This document shows, piece by piece, positions 1 through 6,092 of a DNA stretch of 9,646 nucleotides. This DNA is from Stenotrophomonas sp. UBA2302 (lineage in GTDB: Bacteria > Pseudomonadota > Gammaproteobacteria > Xanthomonadales > Xanthomonadaceae): NCBI GenBank assembly GCA_002345545.1, contig DDVW01000014.1, positions 1-9,646 of the forward strand. The letters are read 5' to 3'. The position numbers were made by a program, and so were the translations under genes. Below the pieces are notes generated by a model that was not told the origin of the DNA, ran no database searches, and was given only the letters and a program-made list of their open reading frames with translations. How positions within the stretch are numbered: the stretch's first letter is position 1; each line of letters starts with the position of its first letter.

Positions 1-230
1 CTGGCTGGAACGGCGCGGATGCCGGCGCTGCCGGCTCCGGCCAGGCCGCCGCAGGCGAAGGCGTGGACAGCGCCGCCAGCGCGCCGAAGCAGGAGCAACC
101 CGCCTGGGCCAAGCGGATGCACCGCCGCCAGCAGATCACCCATGCCGCGACCACCGCCGCCCACACGCTGCGCGGGGGCGACGGCGGCGGCTCGGGGCAA
201 GGCCCGAGCCTGCGTGATTCCGATTCATAA
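1..230 (+). CDS. trbL: TrbL, conjugative transfer inner-membrane protein (3' end only)
   Basis: This is the C-terminal tail (about 75 residues) of a P-type conjugative transfer protein TrbL, the polytopic VirB6-like inner-membrane part of the mating-pair channel. The frame starting at base 3 runs open to a TAA at 228-230. It reads as a Gly/Ala-rich low-complexity stretch, then a basic segment (AWAKRMHRRQQ) and a Gly-rich tail ending in LRDSDS. TrbL and VirB6 proteins often carry such a disordered, basic, low-complexity C-terminus after the membrane segments, which lie upstream of the window. The assignment rests mainly on position: trbL directly precedes trbF in trb operons. The stop codon overlaps the SD sequence of trbF. 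Another frame is also open over this stretch, but it has no fitting stop or spacing to trbF. Confidence 0.75.
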   Translation, partial: GWNGADAGAAGSGQAAAGEGVDSAASAPKQEQPAWAKRMHRRQQITHAATTAAHTLRGGDGGGSGQGPSLRDSDS

Positions 231-242
231 GGAGAGAAAACC

Positions 243-947
243 ATGCGATTCAAACGCCCGCAGGTGCGCTATGCCGATACGCCGCAGCCTGCCACCCCGT
301 ACCAATCCGCCGCGCAGGTGTGGGACGACCGCGTCGGCTCGGCCCGCGTGCAGGCGAAGAACTGGCGGCTGATGGCCTTCGGCTGCCTCACGCTCGCACT
401 GCTGATGGCTGGCGGCCTGGTGTGGCGCTCGGCGCAATCCATCGTCACGCCTTATGTCATCGAGGTCGATCAGTCGGGGCAGGTGCGCGCCATCGGCGAA
501 GCCGCCACGCCGTACCGGCCCACCGATGCGCAGATCGCGCACCACCTGGCGCGCTTCGTGACGCTGGTGCGCTCGCTATCCATCGACCCCATCGTGGTGC
601 GGCAGAACTGGCTGGATGCCTACGACTACACCACCGACAAGGGTGCGGCGGTGCTCAACGACTACGCCAGCAAGAACGACCCATTCGCCCGCATAGGCAA
701 GGAGTCGGTGACGGTGCAGATCACCAGCGTGACCCGCGCCAGCGACACGTCTTTCAACGTGCGCTGGACGGAACAGCGGTTCGTCAACGGTGCCCCCGCT
801 GGCACCGAGCGGTGGAACGCCGTGCTTTCCACCGTCCTGCAAACCCCGCGCACCGAACAGCGCCTGCGCAAGAACCCGCTGGGTATCTACGTCAATGGCC
901 TGTCGTGGAGCCGCGAACTGGATTCTTCCGAAGGAGCCAAGCCATGA
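243..947 (+). CDS. trbF: TrbF, VirB8-like conjugation channel protein
   Basis: This 234-residue protein is the VirB8-like assembly factor of the trb type IV secretion system. It is a bitopic inner-membrane protein whose periplasmic domain helps nucleate the channel. An N-terminal cytoplasmic tail (about 1-42) precedes one membrane segment (about 43-61, LMAFGCLTLALLMAGGLVW). The remaining 170 or so residues form the NTF2-like VirB8 domain, with the family-typical start SIVTPYVIEVDQSGQ just after the membrane and the conserved C-terminal NPLGIYVNGLSWSREL at 211-226. The length is normal for TrbF. The start is set by an AAGGAG at 229-234, 8 bases before the ATG, which overlaps the trbL stop. The stop overlaps the trbG start (ATGA, 944-947), so translation of the two is probably coupled. 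Confidence 0.95.
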   Translation: MRFKRPQVRYADTPQPATPYQSAAQVWDDRVGSARVQAKNWRLMAFGCLTLALLMAGGLVWRSAQSIVTPYVIEVDQSGQVRAIGEAATPYRPTDAQIAHHLARFVTLVRSLSIDPIVVRQNWLDAYDYTTDKGAAVLNDYASKNDPFARIGKESVTVQITSVTRASDTSFNVRWTEQRFVNGAPAGTERWNAVLSTVLQTPRTEQRLRKNPLGIYVNGLSWSRELDSSEGAKP

Positions 948-1936
948 ATGCACTTTTCCGTAAATCCGTTTTTCCGTTGATCCTGCTGGCCCTCGCGGGC
1001 TGCGCCTCGCAGGGTAAGCCGCCGCCATCCATCTCCCTTGATGAGCCGGTGCAGGCGCAGCCGCTGCCGGAGCCGCCGAAGCCGGTAGAGGTCATCACCG
1101 TTCCCGAACCGCTGGCGCTGCCGGATCAGTTGAAGCCGCTGCCGGGTACGGACGGGGTCAAGTCCGTACCGGAATCGGCCGACGAAACCGTGCGCGTGTC
1201 GAAGGCAAATGCCGAGGCGCGCATCGCGCCGACCCGTGAGGGCTACGTCAATGCGATTCAGGTATGGCCCTTCACGGACGGCGCGCTCTATCAGGTCTAT
1301 GCCGCTCCAGGGCGTGTGACCGTGGTTTCGCTCCAGCCCGGCGAGGAACTGGTGACGGTGGCCGCTGGCGATACCGTGCGCTGGATTGTGGGCGACACGT
1401 CCAGCGGCAGCGGCGATGCGCTGCGCGTCAATGTGCTGGTCAAGCCCATTCGCTCGGGCCTGAAAACCAATCTGGTCATCACCACCAGCCGCCGGACGTA
1501 CCTGCTGGAGCTGACCTCGACCGAGCGTGCATGGATGGCTTCGGTGTCCTGGGACTATCCGAAAGACCGGATGCTGGCCTTGCAGCGCCAGGCGCAGGCG
1601 GCCAGCGCCGCCGCGCCGGTCGATACCGGCCTGTCGCTGGAGAAGATCCGTTTCCGCTACGCGGTGTTGGGCAGCAACCCGCCGTGGAAGCCGCTGCGCG
1701 CCTTCGATGACGGCGAGAAGGTCTATATCCAGTTCCCGCCCGGTATCGCGCAAGGCGAGCTGCCGCCTTTGTTTGTCATCGGCGCGCAGGGCGACGGGCA
1801 ACTGGTGAACTACCGATTCCGCTCGCCGTACTACATCGTCGATCGGCTGTTCGGCGCAGCCGAACTGCGCCTGGGCGGTGATGGCGGCGACGTGGTGCGT
1901 ATAGAGCGCACGGACGGCGTGGCGCGGAGGAACTGA
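944..1936 (+). CDS. trbG: TrbG, VirB9-like outer-membrane-associated lipoprotein
   Basis: This 330-residue protein is the VirB9/CagX-like component of the conjugation outer-membrane core complex. The frame is open well upstream, but the ATG at 944 is the right start: it follows AAGGAG (931-936) at 7 bases and gives a clean lipoprotein signal (MNALFRKSVFPLILLALAGC) with the acceptor cysteine at residue 20. A Pro-rich linker follows (about 25-70). The VirB9 fold then spans about 95-325, including PGEELVTVAAGDTVRW (132-147) and SGLKTNLVITTSRRTYLLEL (171-190), the strongest family signature. The segment near the end, FRSPYYIVDRLFGAAELRLG, is also typical. It is followed 2 bases later by trbI. In RP4 a separate small lipoprotein, TrbH, lies between trbG and trbI; it is absent here, as in Tn4371-type clusters. 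Confidence 0.95.
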   Translation: MNALFRKSVFPLILLALAGCASQGKPPPSISLDEPVQAQPLPEPPKPVEVITVPEPLALPDQLKPLPGTDGVKSVPESADETVRVSKANAEARIAPTREGYVNAIQVWPFTDGALYQVYAAPGRVTVVSLQPGEELVTVAAGDTVRWIVGDTSSGSGDALRVNVLVKPIRSGLKTNLVITTSRRTYLLELTSTERAWMASVSWDYPKDRMLALQRQAQAASAAAPVDTGLSLEKIRFRYAVLGSNPPWKPLRAFDDGEKVYIQFPPGIAQGELPPLFVIGAQGDGQLVNYRFRSPYYIVDRLFGAAELRLGGDGGDVVRIERTDGVARRN

Positions 1937-1938
1937 CC

Positions 1939-3219
1939 ATGAGCCAGGAAGACACTCCCGACCTCGCCACGCCACAGGCGGGCAAGGTTGCGCCCGAGGC
2001 GGTGGCGCTGCGCGCCCAGCCGCGCCCGGTTACGCGCCTGAACCGGCGCACGCTGGCCATCCTCGCCGGCACCCTGTCGGTCGCCGTGCTCGGCGCGCTG
2101 ATGTGGTCGCTGCAACCGCAGCGGCGCGGCGCAGGCGAGCAGACCGAGCTTTACAACGTCGATCGTGTCTCGAAGTCGGAAGGACTGGACGCGCTGCCGG
2201 CCGACTACTCGAAGCTGCCGCCCCCTTTGCCGGCATCGGTGCCGGAGCTGGGGCCGCCGCTGCCGGGCGATCTTGGCCCGGCCATCGTGAAGTCGCAGCA
2301 GCCGGTGACGGCCGCCTATGCGGCCCCCGGCCACGACCCGAACGACGCGCTACGCAAGGAAGCCGAATCGGCGGCGGCCTCGTCGGTGTTCTTCCGCTCG
2401 GGTTCGCAGAAGGCCGCGCCGGTCGCGCAAACGCAGGTGGCCGCCGCGCCGGGCTTTGCTGCCAGTGCGGCCTTCGACCCGCTGGCCGCTGGCCCGGCCT
2501 CGACGGCGGCCCAGCCTGCCGACCCCACCGCCGTGCAGAACCGGCAAGACCAGAAAGAGGCTTTCCAGAAAGCCGGAACCAAGGAAACCCGCAATTCCGG
2601 CAACCTGACCCTGCCGGCTTCGCCGTATCAGGTCATGGCTGGAACCGTGGTCGCAGGTGCTTTGGTGACAGGCATCAAGTCCGATCTGCCGGGCGATGTG
2701 ATCGCCACGGTGACGGAGCCGGTCTATGACACGGCTACCGGGCGCTTCCTGCTGATTCCGCAAGGGTCGCGCATCCTGGGCAAGTACAACAGCCAGGTCA
2801 GCTACGGGCAGAGCCGCGTGCAGGTGGTGTGGAACCGGATCATTCTGCCTGACACGTCTTCGCTCACGCTCGATAACCTGGCCGGCACCGACCCGGCCGG
2901 TTATGCCGGACTGGAAGATGACGTGGATTGGCATTGGGGTCGCATCTTCGCTGGCGCGGCGCTGACGACACTGCTGGGCGTGGGCGCCGAGCTGGCTGCG
3001 CCGGAGAACCGGCAGGACGGTAATCGCATCATCATCGCCGGGCGCGACAGCGCGCAGGACAGCATCAACCAGGTCGGCCAGGAGATGACCCGGCGCAACC
3101 TCAACATCCAGCCCACCTTGACGGAGCGCCCCGGCCTGCCGGTTCGCATCATCGTCAACCGCGATCTGGTGCTGCGGCCCTACCAGCCGCTTTTCTTCAA
3201 CAGGGGGACTTCACGATGA
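1939..3219 (+). CDS. trbI: TrbI, VirB10-like conjugation channel protein
   Basis: This 426-residue VirB10-like protein spans the envelope and links the inner-membrane ATPases of the conjugation machine to the outer-membrane core. A short cytoplasmic tail precedes one membrane segment at about 38-57 (TLAILAGTLSVAVLGALMW, preceded by RLNRR). A long Pro/Ala-rich periplasmic linker follows (about 60-220), as is usual in VirB10 proteins. The C-terminal TrbI domain (about 224-415) shows ASPYQVMAGTVVAGALVTGI (227-246), LLIPQGSRILGKYNSQVSYG (271-290), RVQVVWNRIILP, and the hydrophobic stretch around 336-352 that corresponds to the outer-membrane antenna region. The start has GGAGG at 1926-1930, 8 bases upstream. 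Length and layout are normal. The stop overlaps the next start (ATGA, 3216-3219). Confidence 0.95.
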   Translation: MSQEDTPDLATPQAGKVAPEAVALRAQPRPVTRLNRRTLAILAGTLSVAVLGALMWSLQPQRRGAGEQTELYNVDRVSKSEGLDALPADYSKLPPPLPASVPELGPPLPGDLGPAIVKSQQPVTAAYAAPGHDPNDALRKEAESAAASSVFFRSGSQKAAPVAQTQVAAAPGFAASAAFDPLAAGPASTAAQPADPTAVQNRQDQKEAFQKAGTKETRNSGNLTLPASPYQVMAGTVVAGALVTGIKSDLPGDVIATVTEPVYDTATGRFLLIPQGSRILGKYNSQVSYGQSRVQVVWNRIILPDTSSLTLDNLAGTDPAGYAGLEDDVDWHWGRIFAGAALTTLLGVGAELAAPENRQDGNRIIIAGRDSAQDSINQVGQEMTRRNLNIQPTLTERPGLPVRIIVNRDLVLRPYQPLFFNRGTSR

Positions 3220-3458
3220 CGACGCGCAAGCTGCGGCTCGGGCCGCTGCCGAAAACGGAATCCACGAAGCTGACATTTGCTTGCCCGGCCAGCCTGAAAG
3301 CCGACCTCGACCGCTACGCTGCGCTGCACGCGCAGACCTACGGCGAGGCGGTCGATGCCACGGTGCTGATTCCGCACATGCTGGAAGCCTTCATGGCCGG
3401 GGATCGGGGATTCAGGAAGGGAGGCGCGGGCAAGGCCGCGCCGCCGAAGCCAAGCTGA
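3216..3458 (+). CDS. small DUF2274-family protein, last gene of the trb operon
   Basis: This 80-residue soluble protein matches the pattern of the DUF2274 family, which habitually follows trbI in Tn4371-type elements. The visible core is KLTFACPASLKADLDRYAAL (18-37) followed by an alpha-helical stretch to about residue 62, with a basic, Gly/Pro/Lys-rich tail. The core (a short strand, then two helices) resembles ribbon-helix-helix DNA-binding proteins, where a 'lkltv.lp..l...ld.yA' start is common. I infer a possible regulatory role, but no function is established as far as I know. It starts inside the trbI stop (ATGA), with AGGGGGA at 3202-3208 serving as SD, so it is probably translated together with trbI. 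It is the last gene before the hairpin terminator. Confidence 0.85.
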   Translation: MTTRKLRLGPLPKTESTKLTFACPASLKADLDRYAALHAQTYGEAVDATVLIPHMLEAFMAGDRGFRKGGAGKAAPPKPS

Positions 3459-3489
3459 TGATGCCGGTTTCCCGTGGTATCCATCCCTC

Positions 3490-3524
3490 GAACGCGCAGC
3501 CCAAGGCTGCGCGTTCTTCGTTCT
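3490..3524 (+). terminator. Rho-independent terminator of the trb operon
   Basis: A perfect 12-base-pair GC-rich stem (GAACGCGCAGCC at 3490-3501 with GGCTGCGCGTTC at 3505-3516) closes a 3-base loop (CAA). A T-rich run, TTCGTTCT, follows on the plus strand. It begins 32 bases after the last trb-operon stop codon. The tail is only moderately T-rich, but the stem is very strong. The minus-strand side has no T tract, so it is oriented for the trb operon. Confidence 0.8.
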
Positions 3525-3532
3525 GGAGGGTG

Positions 3533-3652
3533 GCGGCGTTGTGGGCTATGATGGTGAAACGCGGCCGCCGTCTGCTGGCAATCGTCCCCGATGCAGCACG
3601 CTCCGGCTTTCTACCGCGACGCTCTTATGTGGCTCCTAGCCCACAACGCCGC
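3533..3652. repeat. 120-base element bounded by perfect 16-base inverted repeats
   Basis: GCGGCGTTGTGGGCTA (3533-3548) is repeated as its exact reverse complement at 3637-3652, enclosing 88 bases. Inside, a second imperfect hairpin is visible at 3573-3598: TGCTG pairs with CAGCA around ATCG/CGAT, leaving a 4-base loop TCCC. The element starts 16 bases after the trb terminator hairpin. It could be a structured RNA, a binding site at the end of the mobile element, or a tiny non-autonomous insertion. No target-site duplication is seen outside the arms. A 50-codon frame (ATG 3548, TAG 3700) crosses it, but lacks a good SD. Confidence 0.6.
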
Positions 3653-3841
3653 AGCCCCGCAAAGCGGCCCGAAGTAGAGCTAAACCCGCGCCCCATATAG
3701 ACTTCCGGCCATCAGGCTGTTTTCAAAAAACGCTTGACACCGGAACTTTTTTGTGGGCGGGGAATATCCCGGGCTTCCCGGTGAGGCAGAGCCGGTGCCG
3801 GAGGTGTGCGGTTTTCCGGTGTGGGGGGGGCATCCGTGCCT
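3653..3841. other. gene-free stretch, probable right edge of the ICE and start of flanking DNA
   Basis: No coding gene is supported in these 189 bases between the convergent trb operon and the sigma-like gene. A local inverted repeat CAAAAAA (3724-3730) / TTTTTTG (3747-3753) is the only A/T-rich patch nearby. Downstream lie short CCGGTG repeats (3778-3783 and nearby) and an 8-G run at 3823-3830. In Tn4371-family ICEs the right end lies a few hundred bases past trbI and the crossover site is a short T-rich sequence. The T tract at 3747-3752 is therefore a candidate edge, but it does not match the 8-base TTTTTCAT site that I recall for this family. No tRNA gene is recognisable here. Confidence 0.4.
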
Positions 3842-4507
3842 TCAGTGCAATATCAGCAGCGGGCTGTCGAAGTCGAATTCCAGTTGCCTTGGCGTACGCC
3901 ATGCACGCTGTTTCCGCCATGGGCCCAGTTGCCCCGCCTCCGCGGGTGCAAGGGCGATGGGGTGCTGCAAGCGGGCGAGATCGCGTGCCCTGGCGCAACA
4001 GCGGTAGGCCCATGAATCGGAAATCAGCAGCCGCCTGGCGACGCTTGGCATGTGTTGGCCGCAGTCCTGAAGGAGCACCCGCCAGGCGTCGGCCAGTGAG
4101 GGATGTGGTGCATCGACATCGGGCAGGTTGCTTTGTTCCTCGCCGATGAGCAGATGGGCCAAGGGGTCGCGGCCATCGTCGCTGGCCAGACGGTTCATCA
4201 GTGGATGTGTCGCGTTGTCTTCCATGTTGTCGCCAACGGCGTGATCCAGCCGCACGCCATGACGGACATGTACTTCGGTGTAGCGCACCAGCGCCTGATA
4301 CAGGTGGCGCAGCAGCAGGTCCTGGAAGCCGGTGTCAAGAAAGTCGAGCGGAAAGCCATGGCGTTCAGACAGTGGGCCAGCCAGCAGCCAGGCCTCCTGT
4401 GCCACATCGTCGGGGGAATGCTCGCCGCAGGTGGCACGGGCAATACGCCGCAACGCCTTGGCCTGCTGTTGCAAAAACAGCGTGTAGGAATTGAAGGGAG
4501 TGTTCAT
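3842..4507 (-). CDS. degenerate sigma-70-like / HTH protein divergent from the Wadjet operon
   Basis: This 221-residue soluble protein looks like a shortened sigma-70 family factor. The N-terminus (about 7-43) ends in SPDDVAQEAWLLA, which resembles the region 2 motif (D.vQE.fl.a). The C-terminal segment at about 153-178 (MPSVARRLLISDSWAYRCCA followed by RARDLA) resembles the region 4 helix-turn-helix. The middle (about 44-150) is acidic, helical and poorly conserved with sigma factors, and the usual region 2.3-2.4 residues are not evident. A basic patch (PWRKQRAWRTPRQ) precedes the end LEFDFDSPLLILH. The ATG at 4507 is chosen over the longer open frame (to 4714) because GAAGG lies 8 bases upstream and the extension would run into jetA. 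It is transcribed away from jetABC across a shared 124-base region, so a regulatory role is plausible but inferred. I do not recognise a named gene. Confidence 0.7.
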   Translation of the reverse strand: MNTPFNSYTLFLQQQAKALRRIARATCGEHSPDDVAQEAWLLAGPLSERHGFPLDFLDTGFQDLLLRHLYQALVRYTEVHVRHGVRLDHAVGDNMEDNATHPLMNRLASDDGRDPLAHLLIGEEQSNLPDVDAPHPSLADAWRVLLQDCGQHMPSVARRLLISDSWAYRCCARARDLARLQHPIALAPAEAGQLGPWRKQRAWRTPRQLEFDFDSPLLILH

Positions 4508-4535
4508 CGACCGGGCCTTCGGGCACCGGGCATGG

Positions 4536-4564
4536 AGTATGCGCAGCTGGCCGCTGGCGGGGAA
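4536..4564 (-). promoter_or_regulatory. candidate promoter of the sigma-like gene
   Basis: On the minus strand TTCCCC (4564-4559) and CATACT (4541-4536) are separated by 17 bases. Matches to the sigma-70 consensus are 3/6 and 4/6. Transcription would begin near 4529, leaving a leader of about 22 bases that contains the GAAGG SD. The match is weak by sequence alone, and the position and spacing make it credible. Confidence 0.35.
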
Positions 4565-4579
4565 GTTCCACGCCGGCGG
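4551..4579. promoter_or_regulatory. 29-base palindrome, candidate operator between divergent genes
   Basis: CCGCTGGCGGGGAA (4551-4564) and TTCCACGCCGGCGG (4566-4579) are inverted copies around a single central G, with 12 of 14 positions matching. The innermost GGAA-G-TTCC is perfect. The centre (4565) lies almost midway between the two divergent start codons (4507 and 4632), and each arm covers the candidate -35 hexamer of one of the two promoters. Such placement is typical of an operator for a dimeric regulator controlling both sides. The chance of a GC-rich coincidence is real, but the length and position argue against it. Confidence 0.55.
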
Positions 4580-4593
4580 TGATATGCCACAAT
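4566..4593 (+). promoter_or_regulatory. candidate promoter of jetABC
   Basis: TTCCAC (4566-4571) and CACAAT (4588-4593) are 16 bases apart, matching the sigma-70 consensus at 3/6 and 4/6. A transcript would start near 4600, downstream of the ATG at 4584, which is one reason for preferring the TTG at 4632 as the jetA start. The evidence is modest and the match is weak. Confidence 0.35.
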
Positions 4594-4631
4594 CTGCGGC
4601 GCATGGCAGGAAGCTGCAGGACTCCGACGTT

Positions 4632-6092
4632 TTGACCTCGACAACCCACGCGATCATCCCCCCTCTATTCGCGGTCGTGCCTGCCGGCATCTTCGGTCCG
4701 CTGGCCTCGCCCAACCGGCAGAACTACTGGTCGCTGCTGTGCCGGCTGTTCGATGAATTCTTCGGCCCGGATGCACCGGTGCCGCCCAGCCATGGCTTCC
4801 AGCGGCGCGAGATCACCGCCGCGCTGGAGCGCTACCTGCTTGCCGATGATCCGTGGGAGGACGAGGACGGGCAGGCGCCGGATGCACCGTTGAACGTGCG
4901 TGCCAGTGCCATCCACGACCGCTTCCGCGCCGCTGGCTGGCTGCGCCAGGAGCGCATCGGTGCGCGCGAGATGGTGACCATGCCGCGCATGGTGGCCGAG
5001 CTGCTGTCGGCGCTGGTCGAATTCAGCGAGCAGGGGCCGACTTTCGTCCGCGCCAAGATGGGCTCGATCGAGTCGCAGCTGCAGAAGGTGGCCGATGGCC
5101 GGATCGACGGCGGCATCCTCGACGAGGCCGCCGACCAGGCGCGCCGGCTGCTGGTGTCGCTGGCGTCGATGAGCCTGCAGGTGCGCGACCTGATGCCGGA
5201 ACTGAGCAAGGCCGAGACCACCGCGCAGTTCGCGCGGCAGTGGTTCGAGCGCTATGTCGGCCAGCTGTTCATCGGTGACTACGCCGAGCTGCACCGTGCC
5301 GATCACCCGATGGCGCGCCGCAGCTCGATTCTGGCGATGGTGCAGCAGCTCGATGCCGGTGCGCCCCGCGAGGCGCTGCTGGGCTGGTACCGCGAGCATG
5401 TCACCGGTGGTGATGAGGCACGCGCGCAACAGCGTCTGTCGCGCAGCCTCAACCGTTTGCGCGAACTGGAGCGCATCGACGAATACCTGACCCGGCTGGA
5501 CGAGGACATCCGCCAGGCCAACCGCCGTGCGCTGGCCTTTCTCGATTACCGCCTGCGTGCCCCCGACAAGCTCGACGTGCTGCTGCGCCGCGCCTGCCGC
5601 GGCGTGCTGTCGGCGCCGGAAGATGCGCTGCGGCTGCCGGTGGCGCCCGGTCCGTTGATGGACGAGACGCGGCTGCGCCCACCGCACCGCAAGCCGGCGC
5701 CGATCCCGCGCAGCGCCAACGCCACCACGCCGCCCACGCCCGAGCAGCTGGCGCGGCTGTCGCTGCTGCGGCGCATGAAACGCGCACGGCTGGTCAATGC
5801 CGAGGACATGGCGCGTTATGTCGGCCGCCACCTGCAGCACGGTGCGATGATCGAATCGGCGCAGCTGGCCATCGCCAGCATCGAGGACCTGCGCGCCTAC
5901 CAGACCCTGCTCACGCTCGCCCTGCGCGGCAACCGCATCGGCGGCCTGCGCCGCGAGGACCCGCTCGGGCGACTGCTGCACGGCTTCCGCGTGGAGTTGC
6001 TCGAGGTGGGCGATGGCACCCCCAACGATTACCTGCGCGGCCCGCGCTTCCGCATCGTGCGGGTCGGCGCACCACACCCGGAAACCGCATGA
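4632..6092 (+). CDS. jetA: JetA/MksF-like kleisin subunit of a Wadjet defence system
   Basis: This protein (486 residues from the chosen start) is the JetA (MukF/MksF-like kleisin) subunit, which bridges the SMC heads and recruits JetB in a Wadjet complex. The hallmark near the N-terminus is VPAGIFGPLASPNRQNYWSL (16-35), followed by LFDEFFGPDAP, a winged-helix-like region to about 130, then a long helical middle (such as ATLERYL-type and RIDEYLTRLDEDIRQANRR segments). A C-terminal winged-helix-like region contains MKRARLVNAEDMARYV. It does not resemble the DUF3375 type of JetA, which suggests a different Wadjet subtype. The start is uncertain: TTG 4632 has AGGA at 4618-4621 and puts the hallmark about 16 residues in. 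ATG 4584 (502 residues) or ATG 4491 (533 residues) are alternatives, but the latter would overlap the divergent gene. The stop overlaps the jetB start (ATGA). Confidence 0.85.
   Translation: MTSTTHAIIPPLFAVVPAGIFGPLASPNRQNYWSLLCRLFDEFFGPDAPVPPSHGFQRREITAALERYLLADDPWEDEDGQAPDAPLNVRASAIHDRFRAAGWLRQERIGAREMVTMPRMVAELLSALVEFSEQGPTFVRAKMGSIESQLQKVADGRIDGGILDEAADQARRLLVSLASMSLQVRDLMPELSKAETTAQFARQWFERYVGQLFIGDYAELHRADHPMARRSSILAMVQQLDAGAPREALLGWYREHVTGGDEARAQQRLSRSLNRLRELERIDEYLTRLDEDIRQANRRALAFLDYRLRAPDKLDVLLRRACRGVLSAPEDALRLPVAPGPLMDETRLRPPHRKPAPIPRSANATTPPTPEQLARLSLLRRMKRARLVNAEDMARYVGRHLQHGAMIESAQLAIASIEDLRAYQTLLTLALRGNRIGGLRREDPLGRLLHGFRVELLEVGDGTPNDYLRGPRFRIVRVGAPHPETA

Noticed and set aside
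320..943. N-terminal extension of the trbG frame
   Set aside because: It overlaps trbF completely and encodes His/Arg-rich nonsense. The lipoprotein signal and SD fix the start at 944.
3548..3700. 50-codon frame after the trb terminator (ATG 3548 to TAG 3700)
   Set aside because: It has no SD at a workable distance, is Arg/Pro-rich and passes through both inverted-repeat arms; a chance frame in GC-rich DNA is more likely.
3734..3767. TTGACA at 3734-3739 as a plus-strand promoter
   Set aside because: The -35 is perfect, but the only -10-like hexamer (GAATAT, 3762-3767) is 22 bases away and no plus-strand gene follows.
3763..3783. Short hairpins (GGGA/TCCC and CCGGG/CCCGG) as terminator of the sigma-like gene
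   Set aside because: The stems are only 4-5 bases and no T tract follows on the minus strand.
4665..6077. 470-residue open frame on the minus strand
   Set aside because: It is antisense to jetA with the same low-complexity composition and no domain signature.
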